Source of the DNA: Penium margaritaceum
Taxonomy: Eukaryota; Streptophyta; Zygnematophyceae; Desmidiales; Peniaceae
Assembly: GCA_023375785.1 (NCBI GenBank)
Contig: SZWC01001539.1
Coordinates: forward strand, 124,504-188,503
Length of the DNA stretch: 64,000 nt
Direction: 5' to 3'
The position numbers and the translations under genes were made by a program. Shown one piece after another: positions 1-13,400 of the stretch (within the stretch, counting starts at the first letter, position 1; each line of letters begins with the position of its first letter). The notes under the pieces are model-generated. The model was not told where the DNA came from. It did not search any database and was given only the letters and a program-made list of their open reading frames with translations.

Positions 1-312
1 GTAAACTTTGACAACTCACAACACGAGTCACAAATGGTCAGGGTGGAAGGTAATGGTTTGTGAATACTAGTTATCTACTAGCAAGTACAAATACCTTCAA
101 TATGTAGTGGCACAATGTGGCTTCGATGCACAGTGACCAACCAAAGTATGCACATGTCACTAACCATGACAAACAAATTTCACTTCACGTGGTCAACGTT
201 GAAAACGCATAACACGAGTCACAAATGGTCAGAGGGGAAAACAATGGATTGGGAAGCCCGTGTATTGGCTATAAAGGACAAAGAACTTCAATACGAAGTG
301 GCACGGTGTGGC
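1..312 (+). repeat. Satellite array, first segment
   Basis: Two tandem satellite monomers of about 190 bp, of subtype A (opens GTAAACTTTGAC) and subtype B (opens GTCAACGTTGAAAACGC). Each has the CACGAGTCACAAATGGTC core near its start and an AGTGGCACAATGTGGCTT-type block in its second half. The second monomer is interrupted at 312 by the insert that follows and resumes at 868. No coding function is seen. The short open frames here recur in the same phase in other copies of the satellite and are by-products of the repeat. Confidence 0.93.
308..312. repeat. Target-site duplication, left copy (GTGGC)
   Basis: GTGGC directly precedes the TG-starting insert, and the same five bases directly follow its CA end at 863-867. 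Uninterrupted monomers contain the motif once (GGTGTGGCTAATATGC), so the second copy came with the insertion. A 5 bp duplication is the usual size for LTR retrotransposon integration. Confidence 0.75.
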
Positions 313-862
313 TGAGAGTTCAAAAACGAACAGATTGGGACAAGTCCCATGCAGTTTAGTGAAGTGTAGTGTAAGTTGGAGCTAGAAAAGCATGGCGGCC
401 TTAGTAGTTCTCCTAGTAAGAGCTCATCGAGCTCTTACGGGTGAGACTCGCTAACCGAGTCTCACCCACCGGCCGGCGAGCGAAGCCCGCCGGCCCAACA
501 GCGAAGCGAGGGCGAAGTCCTCGCTTGACCCTCCAATGAGGACCCTCGAAACTCGGATAACCCAAATCGGGGTCCGAGTCAAAACCTGGTTAACTAACCT
601 ACATCAGTCCAGGAAACATCGAGTAAAAGGACTAATCTAGGTACCCTAAGGTGGTGAACATTGTATGCAATATTTATCATCTAGGCTGCATCGGGCCATG
701 CGGCCAGGGCGGAGGTGATCACACTAGGGCGCGAAGCCCCGAGGCCATGAGAGCGCCCGCCGAAATGTCGCGCTCATGGTGCGTCACCTCCACTCTCTGA
801 GCCAGCATGCCCTGCGCACTCACGGCCACCAATGAGAAGATATATATACACAGGGATTAACA
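313..862. mobile_element. Probable solo LTR, 550 bp
   Basis: A non-satellite block interrupts a B monomer exactly: satellite reads up to GGTGTGGC and resumes with TAATATGCACACC. The insert starts TGAGAG, ends TTAACA, and is flanked by GTGGC on both sides. TG...CA ends, a 5 bp duplication, no inverted termini and no coding frame fit a solo LTR. The interior has several near-perfect hairpin arms: AGAGCT with AGCTCT near 420-437, GTGAGACTCG with CGAGTCTCAC near 441-466, and GCCGGC arms near 471-504. It is not visibly similar to the LTRs of the large element at 39.7-57.5 kb, so it belongs to another family. Other possibilities are a MITE-like or other hairpin-rich non-autonomous element. The strand cannot be told. 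Confidence 0.65.
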
Positions 863-867
863 GTGGC
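863..867. repeat. Target-site duplication, right copy (GTGGC)
   Basis: Second copy of GTGGC, joined directly to the resumed satellite (TAATATGCACACC). Confidence 0.75.
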
Positions 868-935
868 TAATATGCACACCAAAGAATCAAACTAGGCATA
901 TGTCGCTGATCATGACCAGAGAATTTCAATATGGG

Positions 936-951
936 TGGTCAACGTTGACCA
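936..951. other. Example of recurrent 16 bp palindrome at the B/C monomer boundary
   Basis: TGGTCAACGTTGACCA is a perfect palindrome spanning the boundary of every well-preserved C monomer. D monomers keep the inner 12 bases GTCAACGTTGAC. Each arm contains TTGACC, the core of the plant W-box. The site recurs at each HOR period on both sides of the inversion. Whether any protein binds it is unknown; the sequence shows only the symmetry and its recurrence. Confidence 0.7.
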
Positions 952-3900
952 ACCATAACACGAGTCACAAACGGTCAGGAGAGGAAACAATGCTATTAGA
1001 ATATCGGTTCTCAACTACCAAGCATAATGACCTTCAGTCACTAGTAGCGCGTAGTGGCTACCATGCACAATGACCGACCAAAGAATGCATGTTTACTGCC
1101 TTTGACCAAAGACGTTCGCTGTGTGTGGTCCACGTTGACAACTCATAATACGAGTCACAAATGGTCAGAGGGGGAAACAATGGTTTAGGAACATCAAGTA
1201 TCACACAGCAAGCACAGAGGGCTTCAATACGCTGTGGTACGGTGTGGAGACCATGCACGATGACCAACCAAAGTAGTCATATGTCACTGACCATGATCAA
1301 ATAATGTCACTACGTGTGGTAAACCTTGACAACTCAGAACACGAGTCACAAATGGTCAGGGTGGAAGGTAATGGTTTGTGAATACTAGTTATCTACTAGC
1401 AAGTACAAATACCTTCAATATGTAGTGGCACAACGTGGCTTCAATGCACAGTGACCAACCAACGTATGCATGTGTCACTAACCATGACGAACAAATTCTA
1501 CTTCATGTGGTCAACTTTGAAAACGCATAGCACGAGTCACAAATGGTCAGAGGAGGAAACAATGGATTGGGAAGCCTATGTATTGGCTGAAAAAGACAAA
1601 GAATTTCAATACGTAGTGGCACGGTGTGGCTAATATGCACATCAAGCAATCAAACTAGGCATATGTCACTGATTATGACCAGAGAATTTCTGTATGGGTG
1701 GTCAACGTTGACCAACCATAACACGGGTCACAAACGGTCAGGATGAAAGCAATGCTACGAGAATATCGGTTCTCAACTACCAAGTATAACGAACTTCAGT
1801 CAGTAGTAGCACGGTGTGGCTACCATGCAGAATGACCGACCAAAGTAGGCATATGTACCGCCTTTGATTGAAGAAATCCGCTCTGCGTGGTCAACATTGA
1901 CAACTCATAAAACGAGTCACAAATGGTGAGAGGGGGAAACAATGGTTTGGGAACACCAAGTATTACATACCAAGCACAAGGGGCTTCAATACGTTTCCCG
2001 GTGTGGAGACCATGCACGATGACCAACCAACGTAGGCATTTGTCGCTGACCATGACCAAGTAATGTCACTAAGTGTGGTAGACTTTGACAACTCACAACA
2101 CGAGTCACAAATGGTCATGGTGGAAGGTAATGGTTTGTGAATACTAGTTATCTATAAACAAGTACGAATACCTTCAATATGTAGTGGCACAATGTGGCTT
2201 CAATGCACACTGACCAACCAAGGTTTGCATATGTCACTGACCATGACAAAAGAATTTCACTTCATGTGGTCAACATTGACAACTCATAACACGAGTCACA
2301 AATGGTCAGAGAGAGAGACAATGGTTTGGGAAGCCTATGTATTGACTAGAAAGGACAAAGAACTTCAATACGTAGTGGCACGGCGGGGCTAATATGCACA
2401 CCAAACAGCCAAACTAGGCATATGTCACTGATCATGACCACGTAATTTCAATATGAGTGGTCAACGTTGACCAACCAAAACACGAGTCACAAACGGTCAG
2501 GAAAGGAAACAATGCTATGGGAATATCGGTTCTCAACTACCGAGTACAACGACCTTCCGTCAGTAGTAGCATGCCGTGAATACCATGCACAATGACCGAC
2601 CAAAGTAGGCATATGTACTGCCTTTGACCAAAGAAATCCACTGTGTGTGGTCAACGTTGACAACTCATAATGCGAGTCACAAATGGTCAGAGAGGGAAAC
2701 AATGGTTTGGGAACACCAAGTATCCCATAGCAAGCACAAGGGGCTTCAATACGTTGTTGCACGGTGTGCAGACCATGCACGATGACCAACCAAAGTAGGC
2801 ATATGGCGCTGACCATGACCAAATAATGTCACTAAGTGTGGTAAACTTTGACAAATCACAACACGAGTCACAAATGGTCAGAGTGGAAGGTAATGGTTTG
2901 TGAATACTAGTTATCTACTAGAAAGTATAAATACATTCAATATGTAGTGGCACAATGTGGCTTCAATGCACAGTGACCAACCAAAGTATGCATATGTCAC
3001 TAACCATGACCAACAAGTTTCACTTCATGTGGTCAACGTTGAAAACACATAACAGGAGTCACAAATGGTCACAAGGGAAAACAATGGGTTGGGAACACAA
3101 GTTATCAACTAGCAAGTACAAAATCCTTCAACAAGCGGTGGCACGGTATGGCTTGCGTGCACAGTCACCAACCAAAGGATGCATACGTCACTGACTACGA
3201 CCGAATAAGTCCACTATGTGTGGTCAACATTGAAAACTAATAACACGAGTTACAAATGGTCCGAGGGAGAGACAATGGTTTGGTAAGCCTATGTATTGGC
3301 TAGAAAGGACAAAGAACTTCAATACGTAGTGGCACGGTGTGGCTAATATGCACACAAAATAATCAAACTAGGCATATGTCACTGATCATGACCACGGAAT
3401 GTTAATATGGGTGGTCAGCGTTGACCAACCATATCACGAGTCACAAACAGCCAGGAGAGGAAACAATGCTATGAGAACATCGGTTCTCGACTACCAAGTA
3501 GAACAACCTTCAGTCAGTAGTAGTACGGTGTGGCTACCATAGACAATGACCGACCAAAGTAGGCATATGTACTTCGTTTGACCAAAGAAATCCGCTGTGT
3601 GTGGTCAACGTCGACAACTCATAATACAAGTCCCAAATAGCGAGAGGGGGAAACAATGGTTTGGGAACGTCAAGTATCACATAGCAAGCACAAGGGGCTT
3701 CAATGCGTTGTGGCATGGTGTGGAGACCATGCACAATGACCAACCACAGTAGTCATATGTCACTGACCATGACCAAAAAATGTCACTACATGTGGTAAAC
3801 TTTGACAACTCACAACACGAGTCACAAATGGTCAGGGTCGAGGGTAATGGGTTGTGAATACTAGTTATCTACTAGTGAGTACAAATACCTTCCATATGTA

Positions 3901-4520
3901 GTGGCACAATATGGGTTCGATGCCCAGTGACTAACCAAAGTATGCATATGTCACTAACCATGAAGAACAAATTTAAGTTAATGTGGTCAACGTTGAAAAC
4001 GTATAACACGAGTCACAAATGGTTTGAGGGGAAAACAATGGATTGTGAAGCCTATTTTTTGGCTAGAAAGGACAAAGAACTTCAATACGTAGTGGCACGG
4101 TGTGACGAATATGCACACCAAACAATCAAACTAGGCATATGTCACTGATCATGACCGGAGAATTTCAATATGGGTGGTCAACATTGACCAACCATAACAC
4201 GAGTCAAAAACGGACAGGAGACGAAACAATGCTATGAGAATATCGGTTCTCAACTACCAACTACAATGACCTTCAGTCAATAGTACCGTGGTGTGGCTAC
4301 CATGAACAATGACCGACCAAAGTAGGCATATTTACTGCTTTTGACCAAAGAAATCCGCTTTGTGTGTTCCACGTTGACAACTCATAATACGAGGCACAAA
4401 TGGTCAGAGGGGGAAACAATGGTTTGGGAACACCACGTATCACATAGCAAGCACAAGGGGCTTCAATACGTTGTGGCATGGTGTGGGGACCATGCACGAT
4501 GACCAACCAAAGCATGCATA

Positions 4521-4566
4521 TGTCACTGACCATGACCAAATAATGTCACTGACCATGACCAAATAA
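4521..4566 (+). repeat. 23 bp tandem duplication inside a D monomer
   Basis: The D-monomer tail TGTCACTGACCATGACCAAA and its three following bases occur twice in direct succession, making this four-unit HOR about 783 bp instead of 760. It is a local slippage-type event seen in no neighbouring copy. Confidence 0.8.
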
Positions 4567-5536
4567 TGTCACTAAGTGTGGTAAACTTTGACAACTCACA
4601 ACACGAGTCACAAATGGTCAGGGTGGAAGGTAATGGTTTATGAATACCAGGTATCTATTAGCAAGTACAAATACCTTCAATATGTAGTGGCACAACGTGG
4701 CTTCAATGCACAGTGACCACCCAAAGTATGCATATGTCACTGACCATGACGAAAACATTTCACTTCATGTGGTCAACGTTGAAAACGCATAACACGAGTC
4801 ACAAATGGTCATAGGGGAAAACAATGGGTTTGGAACACTGGTTATCAACTGGGAAGTACAAAGACCTTCAACAAGCAGTGGCACGGTATGGCTAGCGTGC
4901 ACAATGACCAACCAAAGGATGCATACGTCACTGACTACGACCGAATAAGTCAACTCTGTGTTGTCAATATTGACAACTCATAACATGATTCACAAATGGT
5001 CACATGGAGAGAAAATGCTCTGGGAAGCCTATGTATTGACTAGAAAGGACAAAGAACTTCAATACGTAGTGGCACGGTGTGGCTAATATGCACACCAAAC
5101 AACCAAACCAGGCATATGTCACTGATCATGACCACATAATTTCAATATGGGTGGTCAATGCTGACCAACCATAACACGAGTCACAAACGTTTAGGACAGG
5201 AAACAATGCTATGGGAATATCGGTTCTCAACTACCAAGTAGAACGACCTTTATTCAGTAGTAGCACAGTGTGGCTACCATGTACAATGACCAACCAAAGT
5301 AGGCATATGTACTTCCTTTGACCAAAGAAATCCTCTATGTGTGGTCAACGTTGATAACTCATAATACGAGTCACAAATGGTCAGAGGGGGAAACAATGGT
5401 TTGGAAACACCAAGTATCACATGGCAAGCACAAGGGGCTTCAATACGTTGTGGCACGGTGTGGAGACCATGCACGATGACCAACCAAAGTAGGCATATGT
5501 CACTGACCATGACCAAATAATGTCACTAAGTGTGGT

Positions 5537-5728
5537 AAACTTTGACAACTCACAACACGAGTCACAAATGGTCAGAGGGGGAAACAATGGTTTGGAAACA
5601 CCAAGTATCACATGGCAAGCACAAGGGGCTTCAATACGTTGTGGCATGGTGTGGGGACCATGCACGATGACCAACCAAAGTAGGCATATGTCACTGACCA
5701 TGACCAAATAATGTCACTAAGTGTGGTA
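5537..5728 (+). repeat. Hybrid A/D satellite monomer
   Basis: This unit opens as subtype A (GTAAACTTTGACAACTCACA) but after the GGTCAGAGGG core continues as subtype D, with the GCAAGCACAAGGGGCTTC block and D tail. It sits between a normal D and a normal A. Such a unit is expected from unequal exchange between misaligned A and D monomers. Confidence 0.8.
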
Positions 5729-8700
5729 AACTTTGACAACTCACAAGACGAGTCACAAATGGTCAGGGTGGAAGGTAATGGTTTGTGAATACTAGATATC
5801 TACAAACAAGTACAAATACCTTCAATATGTAGTGGCACAACCTGACTTCAATGCACGGTGACCAACCAAAGTATGCATATGTCACTCAACACGACGAAAG
5901 AATTTCACTTCATGTGGTCAACGTTGAAAACGCATAACACGAGTCACAAATGGTCCGAGGGGAAAACAATGGATTGGGAATACTAGTTATCAACTAGGAA
6001 GTACAACGACCTTCAACAAGTAGTGGCACGGTATGGCTTGCGGGCACAGTGACCAACCAAAGGATGCATACGTCACTGACTACGACGAAATAAGTCCACT
6101 ATGTGTGGTCAACATTGACAACTCATAACACGAGTCACAAATGGTCAGAGGGAGAGACAATGGTTTGGGAAGCCTATGTATTGACTAGAAAGGACAACGA
6201 ACTTCGATACATAGTGGCACGGTATGGCTAATATGCACACCAAACAACCAAACTAGGCATATGTCACTGATTATGACCACATAATTTCAACATGGGTGTT
6301 CAACGTTGACCAACCATAACACGAGTCACAAACGGGCAGGAGAGGAAACAATGCTATGGCAATATCGGTTCTCAACTACCAAGTACAACAACCTTCATTC
6401 AGTAGTAGCACGATGTGGCTACCATGCACAATGACCGACCAAAGTAGGCATATGTACTGCTTTTTACCAAAGAAATCCGCACTGTGTGGTCAACGTTGAC
6501 AGCTCATAATACAAGTCACAAATGGTCAGAGGGGGAAACAATGGTTTGGTAACACCAAGTATCAAATTGCAAGCAGAAGGGGCTTCAATACTTTGTGGCA
6601 CGATGTGGAGACCATGTGCGATGACCAACCAAAGTAGGCATATGTCACTGACCATGACCAAGTAATGTCACTAAGTGTGGTAAACGTTAACTCACAACAC
6701 GAGTCACAAATGGTGAGGGTGGAAGGTAATGGGTTGTGACGAGAGTTTATCTACTAGCAAGTACAAATACCTTCAATATGTAGTGGCACAATGTGGCTTC
6801 AATGCACAGTGACCAAAAAAAGTATGCATATGTCACTAACCATGACGAACAAACTTCACTTCATGTGATCAACGTTGAAAACGCATAACACGAGTCACAA
6901 ATGGTCAAAGGGTAAACCAATGGATTGGGAAGCCTATGTATTGGCTATAAAGGACAAAGAACTCCAATACGTAGTGGCACGGTGTGGCTAATATGCACAC
7001 CAAACAATCAAACTAGGCATATGTCACTAAGTGTGGTAAACGTTGACAACTCACAACATTAGTCAAAAATGGTCAGGGTGGAAGGTGATCGTTTGTGAAT
7101 ACTAGTTATCTACTAGCAAGTACAAATACCTTCAATATGTAGTGGCACAATGTGGCTTCAATGCATAGTGACCACCCAAAGTATGCATATGTCACTGACC
7201 ATGACGAAAGAATTTCACTTCATGTGGTCAACATTGAAAACGCATAACACGAGTCACAAATGGTCAGGGTGGAAGGTGATCGGTTGTGAATACTAGTTAT
7301 CTACTAGCAAGTGCAAATACCTTCAATATGTAGTGGCACAATGTGGCTTCAATGCATAGTGACCACCCAAAGTATGCATATGTCACTGACCATGACGAAA
7401 GAATTTCACTTCATGTGGTCAACATTGAAAACGCATAACACGTGTCACAAATGGTTAGAGGGGAAAAAATGGACTGGGAAAACTTGTTAACAACTAGGAA
7501 GTACAAAGACCTTCAACAAGGAGTGGCACAGTATGGCTCGCGTGTACAGTTACCAACAAAAGGATGCATACGTCACTGACTATGACCGAATAAATCCAAT
7601 ATGTGTAGTCAACATTGAAAACTCATAACACGAGTCACAAATGGTCAGAGGGAGGGAAAATGGTTTGGGAAGCCTATGTGTTGACTAGAAAGGACAAAGA
7701 AATTCAATATGCAGTGGCATGGTGTGGCTAATATGCACACCAAACAACCAAACTAGGCATATGTCACTGATCATGATTACATAAATCATGGGTGGTCAAC
7801 GTTGACCAACCATAACACAAGTCACAAACGGTCAGGACAGGAAACAATGCTATGGGAAATTTGGTTCTCAACTACCAAGTACATTGACCTTCATTCAGTA
7901 GTAGCACGGTGTGGCTACCATGTACAATGACCGACCAAAGTAGGCATATGTACTGCCTTTGACCAAAGAAATCCGCTGTGTGTGGTCAGCGTTGACAACT
8001 CATAATACGAGTCACAACTAGTCAGAGGGGGAAACAATGGTTCGGGAACACCAAGTATCACATAGCAAGCACAAGGGGCTTCAATACGTTGTGGCACGGT
8101 GTGGAGACCATGCACGATGACCAACCAAAGTAGGCATATGTCACTGACCAAGACCAAGTTAAGTCACTAAGTGTGGTAAACTTTGACAACTCACAACACG
8201 AGTCACAAATTGTCAGGGTGGAAGGTTATGGTTTGTGAATACTAGTTATCTACTAGCAAGTACAAATACCTTCAATATGTAGTGGCACAACGTGGCCTCG
8301 ATGCACAGTGACCAACCAAAGTATTAATGTGTCACTAACCATGACGAACAAATTTCGCGTATGTGGTCAATGTTGAAAACATATAACACGAGGCACAAAT
8401 GGTCACAGGGGAAAACAATGGATTGGGGACACTAGTTATCAACTAGCAAGTACAAATACCTTCAACAAGCAGTGGCACCGTATGGCTAGTGCTCACAGTG
8501 TCCAACCAAAGGATGCATACGTCACTGACTACAACCGAATAAGTCCACTTTGTGTGGTCAACATTGACAACTCATAACACGAGGCACAAATGGTCAGAGG
8601 GAGATATAATGGTTTGGGAAGCCTATGTATTGACTAGAATGGACAAAGAACTTCAATATGTAGTGGGACGGTGTGGCTAATATGCACACCAAACAACCAA

Positions 8701-10079
8701 ACTAGGCATATGTCACAGATCATGACCACAGAGTTTTAATATGAGTGGTCAACAATGACCAACCATAACACGAGTCACAAACGGGCAGGACAGGAAACAA
8801 TGCTATGGGAATATTGGTTCTCAACTACCAAGTACAACGACCTTTATTCGGTAGTAGCACGGTGTGGCTACCATGTACAATGACCGACCAAAGTAGGCAT
8901 ATGTACTGCCTTTGACCAAAGACATCCGTTGTGTGTGGTCAACATTGACATATCATAATACGAGTCACAAATGGTCAGAGGGGGGAACAATGGTTTGGGA
9001 ACACCAAGTACCACATAGCAAGCACAAGGGGCTTCAATACGTTGTGGCACGGTATGGAGACCATGCACGATGACCAACCAAGGTAGGCATATGTCACTGA
9101 CCATGACCAAGTAATGTCACTAAGTGTAATAAACTTTGACAACTCACAACACGAGTCACAAATGGTCAGGGTGGAAGGTAATGGTTTGTGAATACTACTT
9201 ATCTACTCGTAAGTACAAATACCTTCAATACGTAGTGGCACAATGTGGCCTCAATGCACAGTGACCAACCAAAGTATGCATTTGTCACTAACCATGACGA
9301 ACAAATTTCATGTATGTGGTCAATGTTGAAAACGCACAACACGAGTCACAAATGGTCAGAGCGGAAAACAATGGATTGGGGACACTAGTTATCAGCTAGC
9401 AAGTACAAAGACCTTCAACAAGAAGTGGCAGGGTATGGCTAGCGTGCACAGTGACCAACCAAAGGATGCATACGTCACTGACTACGACCGAATAAGTCCA
9501 CTATGTGTGGTCAACATTGACAACTCATAACACGAGTCACAATCTGTCAGAGGGAGATACAATGGTTTGGGAAGCCTATGTATTGACTAGAAAGGACAAA
9601 GAACTTCAATACATAGTGGCACGGTGTGGTTAACATGCACACCAAACAACCAAACTAGGCATATGTCACTAATCATGACCACAGAATTTCAGTATGGGTG
9701 GTCAACGTTGACAAACCATAACACGAGTCACAAACGGGCAGGACAGGAAACAATGCTGTGGGAATATCGGTTCGCAACTACCAAGTACAACGACCTTCAG
9801 TCAATAGTAGCACGGTGTGGCTACCATGGACAATGCCCGACCAAAGTAGGCATATGTACTGCCTTTGGTCAAAGAAATCCGCAGTGTGTGGTCAACGTTG
9901 ACAAATCATAATACGAGTCACAAATGGTCAGAGGGGGAAACAATGGTTTGGGAACACCAAGTATCACATAGCAAGCATAAGGGGCTTCAATACGTTGTGG
10001 CACGGAGTGGAGACCATGCACGATGACAAACCAAAGTAGGCATATGTCACTGACCATGACCAAGTAATGTTACTAAGTG

Positions 10080-10461
10080 TGGTAAACTTTGACAACTCAC
10101 AACACGAGTCACAAATCGTCAGGGTGGAAGGTAATGGTTTGTGAATACTAGTTATCTACTAGCAAGTACAAATACCTTCAATATGTAGTGGCACAATGTG
10201 GCTTCAATGCACAGTGACCAACCAAAGTATGCATATGTCACTAACCATGACGAACAAATTTCACTTCGTGTGGTAAACTTTGACAACTCACAACACGAGT
10301 CACAAATGGTCAGGGTGGAAGGTAATGGTTTGTGAATACTAGTTATCTACTAGCAAGTACAAATACCTTCAATATGTAGTGGCACAATGTGGCTTCAATG
10401 CACAGTGACCAACCAAAGTATGCATATGTCACTAACCATGACGAACAAGTTTCACTTCATG
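10080..10461 (+). repeat. Tandem duplicate of an A monomer
   Basis: Two successive A monomers starting near 10,080 and 10,271 are nearly identical over their length, whereas the normal order has a single A followed by B. This is a recent single-monomer duplication. Confidence 0.8.
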
Positions 10462-13400
10462 TGGTCAACGTTGAAAACGCATAACACTAGTCACAAATGG
10501 TCAGACGAGAAAACAATGGATTGGGAAGCCTATGTATTGGCTAGAAAGGACAAAGAACTTCAATACGTAGTGGCACGGTGTGGCTAATATGCCCACCAAA
10601 CGATCAAACTAGGCATATGTCACTGATCATGACTAGAGTATTTCAATATGGGTGGTCAACGTTGACCAACCATAACACGAGTCACAACCGGTCAGGAGAG
10701 GAAACAATACCATGAGAAAATTGGTTCTCAACTACCAAGTACAACGACCTTCATTCAGCAGTAGCACGGTGTGCCTACCATGTACAATGACCGACCAAAA
10801 TAGGCATATGTACTGCCTTTGACCAAAAAAATCCGCTGTGTGTGGTCAACGTCAACAACTTATAATACGAGTCACAAATGGTCAGAGGGGGAAACAATGG
10901 TTTCGGAACACCAAGTATCACATAGCAAGCACAAGGGGCTTCAATACGGTGTGGCACGGTGTGGAGACCATGCACGATGACCAACCAAAGTAGGCATATG
11001 TCGCTTCCCATGACCAAGTAATGTCACCAAGTGTGGTAAACTTTAACAACTCACAACCCGAGTCACAAATGGTCAAGATGGAAGGTAATGGTTTGTGAAT
11101 ACTAGTCATCTACAAGCAAGTACAAATACGTTCAATATGTTGTGGCACAATGTGGCTTCGATGCACAGTGACCAACCACAGTATGCATATGTTACTAACC
11201 ATGACGAACAAACTTCACCTCATGTGGTCGATGTTGAAAACGCATAACACGAGTCACAAATGGTCAGAGGGGAAAACAATGGATTGGGAAGCCTATGTAT
11301 TGGCTAGAAAGTACAGAGAACTTCAATACGTAGTAGCACAGTGTGGCTAATATGCACACCAAACAATCAAACTCGGCATATGGCACTGATCATGACCAGA
11401 GAATTTCCATATGGGTGGCCAACATTGACCAACCATAACACGAGTCACAAACGGTCAGGAGAGGAAACAATGTTATGAGAATATCGGTTCTCAACTGCCA
11501 AGTACAATGACCTTCAGTCAGTAGTAGCGCGGTGTGGCTACCATGCACAATGACCACAAAGTAGGCATGTTTACTGCCTTTGACCAAAGGAATCCACTGT
11601 GTGTGGTCCACATTGACAACTCATAATACGAGTAACAACTGGTTAGAGGGGGAGACAATGGTTTGCGGACACCGAGTATCACATAGCAAGCACAAGGGGC
11701 TTCGATACGTTGTGGCATGGTGTGGAGACCATGCACGATGACCAACCAAAGTAGGCATATGTCGCTCACCATGACCAAATAATGTCACCACGTGTGGTAA
11801 ACTTTGACAACTCACAACACGAATCAAAAATATTCAGGGTGGAAGGTAATGGTTTGTTAATAACAGTTATCTACATGCAAGTACAAATACCTTCAATATG
11901 TAGTGGCACAATGTGGCTTCGATGCAAAGTGACCAACCAAAGTATGCATATGTCACTAACCATGACGAACAAATTTCACTTAATGTGATCAACGTTGAGA
12001 ACGCATAACACGAGTCCCAAATGGTCAGGTGGCAAATCAATGGATTGGGAACACTAGTTATCAACTAGGAAGTACAAAGACCTTCGACAAGCAGTGGCAC
12101 GGTATGGCTAGCGTGTACAGTGACCAACCAAAGGATGAATACGTCACTGACTACGACCGAATAAGTCCACTATGTGTGGTCAACATTGACAACTCACAAC
12201 ACGAGCCACAAATAGTCAGAGGGAGAGAAAATGGTTTGGGAAGCCTATGTATTGACTAGAAAGGACAAAGAACTTCAATACATAGTGGTAGGTGTGGCTA
12301 ACATGCACACCAAACAACCAAACTAGGCATATGTCACTGATCATGACCACATAATTTCAATATGGGTGGTCAACGTTGACCAACCATAACACGAGTCACA
12401 AACGGTCTAGACATGAAACAATGCTATGGGAATGTCGGTTCTCAATTACCAAGTACAACGACCTTCATTCAGTAGTAGCACGGTGTGGCTACCATGTACA
12501 ATGACCGACCAAAGAAGGCATATTTGCTGCCTTTGACCAAAGAAATCCGGTGTGTGTGGTCAACGTTGACAGCTCATAATACGAGTCACAAATGGTCAGA
12601 GGGGGAAACAATAGTTTGGGAACACCACGTATCACATCCCAAGCACAAGAGGCTTCAATATATCGTGGCACAGTGTGGGGACCATGCACGATGACCAACC
12701 AAAGTAGGCATATGTCACTGACCATGACCAAATAATGTCACTAAGTGTGGTAAACTTTGACAACTCAAAACACGAGTCACAAATGGTCAGGGTGGAAGGT
12801 AATGGTTTGTGAATACTACTTATCTACTAGCAAGTACAAATACCTTCAATGTGTAGTGGCACAATGTGGCTTCAATGCATAGTGACTACCCAAAGTATGC
12901 ATATGTCACTGACCATGACAAAAGATTTTCCCATCATGTGGTCAATGTTGAAAACGCATAACACGAGTCACAAATGGTCAGAGGGGTAAACAATGGGTTG
13001 GGACTACTAGTTATCAACTAGGAAGTACAAATACCTTCAACAAACAGTGGCACGGCATGGCTAGCGTGCACAGTGACCAACCAAAGGATGCATACGTCAC
13101 TGACTACGACCGAATAAGTCCACTATGTGTGGTGAACATTGACAACTCATAACACGAGCCACAAATGGTCAAAGGGAGAGAAAATGGTTGGGGAAGCCTA
13201 TGTATTGACTAGAAAGGACAAAGAACTTCAATACATAGTGGCACGGTTTGGCTAATATGCACACCAAACAACCAAACTACGCATATGTCACTGATCATGA
13301 CCACATAATTTCAATATGGGTGGTCAACGTTAACCAACCATAACACGAGTCACAAACGGTCACGACAGGAAACAATGCTATGGGAATATCGGTTTTCAAC

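Noticed and set aside
115-315. Recurrent 60-66-codon frames on the other strand (MWLQCTVTNQSMHMSLTM type)
   Set aside because: Same reason: fixed position in A and B monomers, no sign of protein-level conservation, no promoter or partner.
7915-8157. Near-identical 80-codon open frames (starting MVMVSDICLLWLVIVHG) that recur on one strand more than fifteen times in the satellite
   Set aside because: They span the same D-to-C monomer segment each time, have no recognisable domain or context, and many copies are interrupted or altered. They are a consequence of the repeat and not a gene family.
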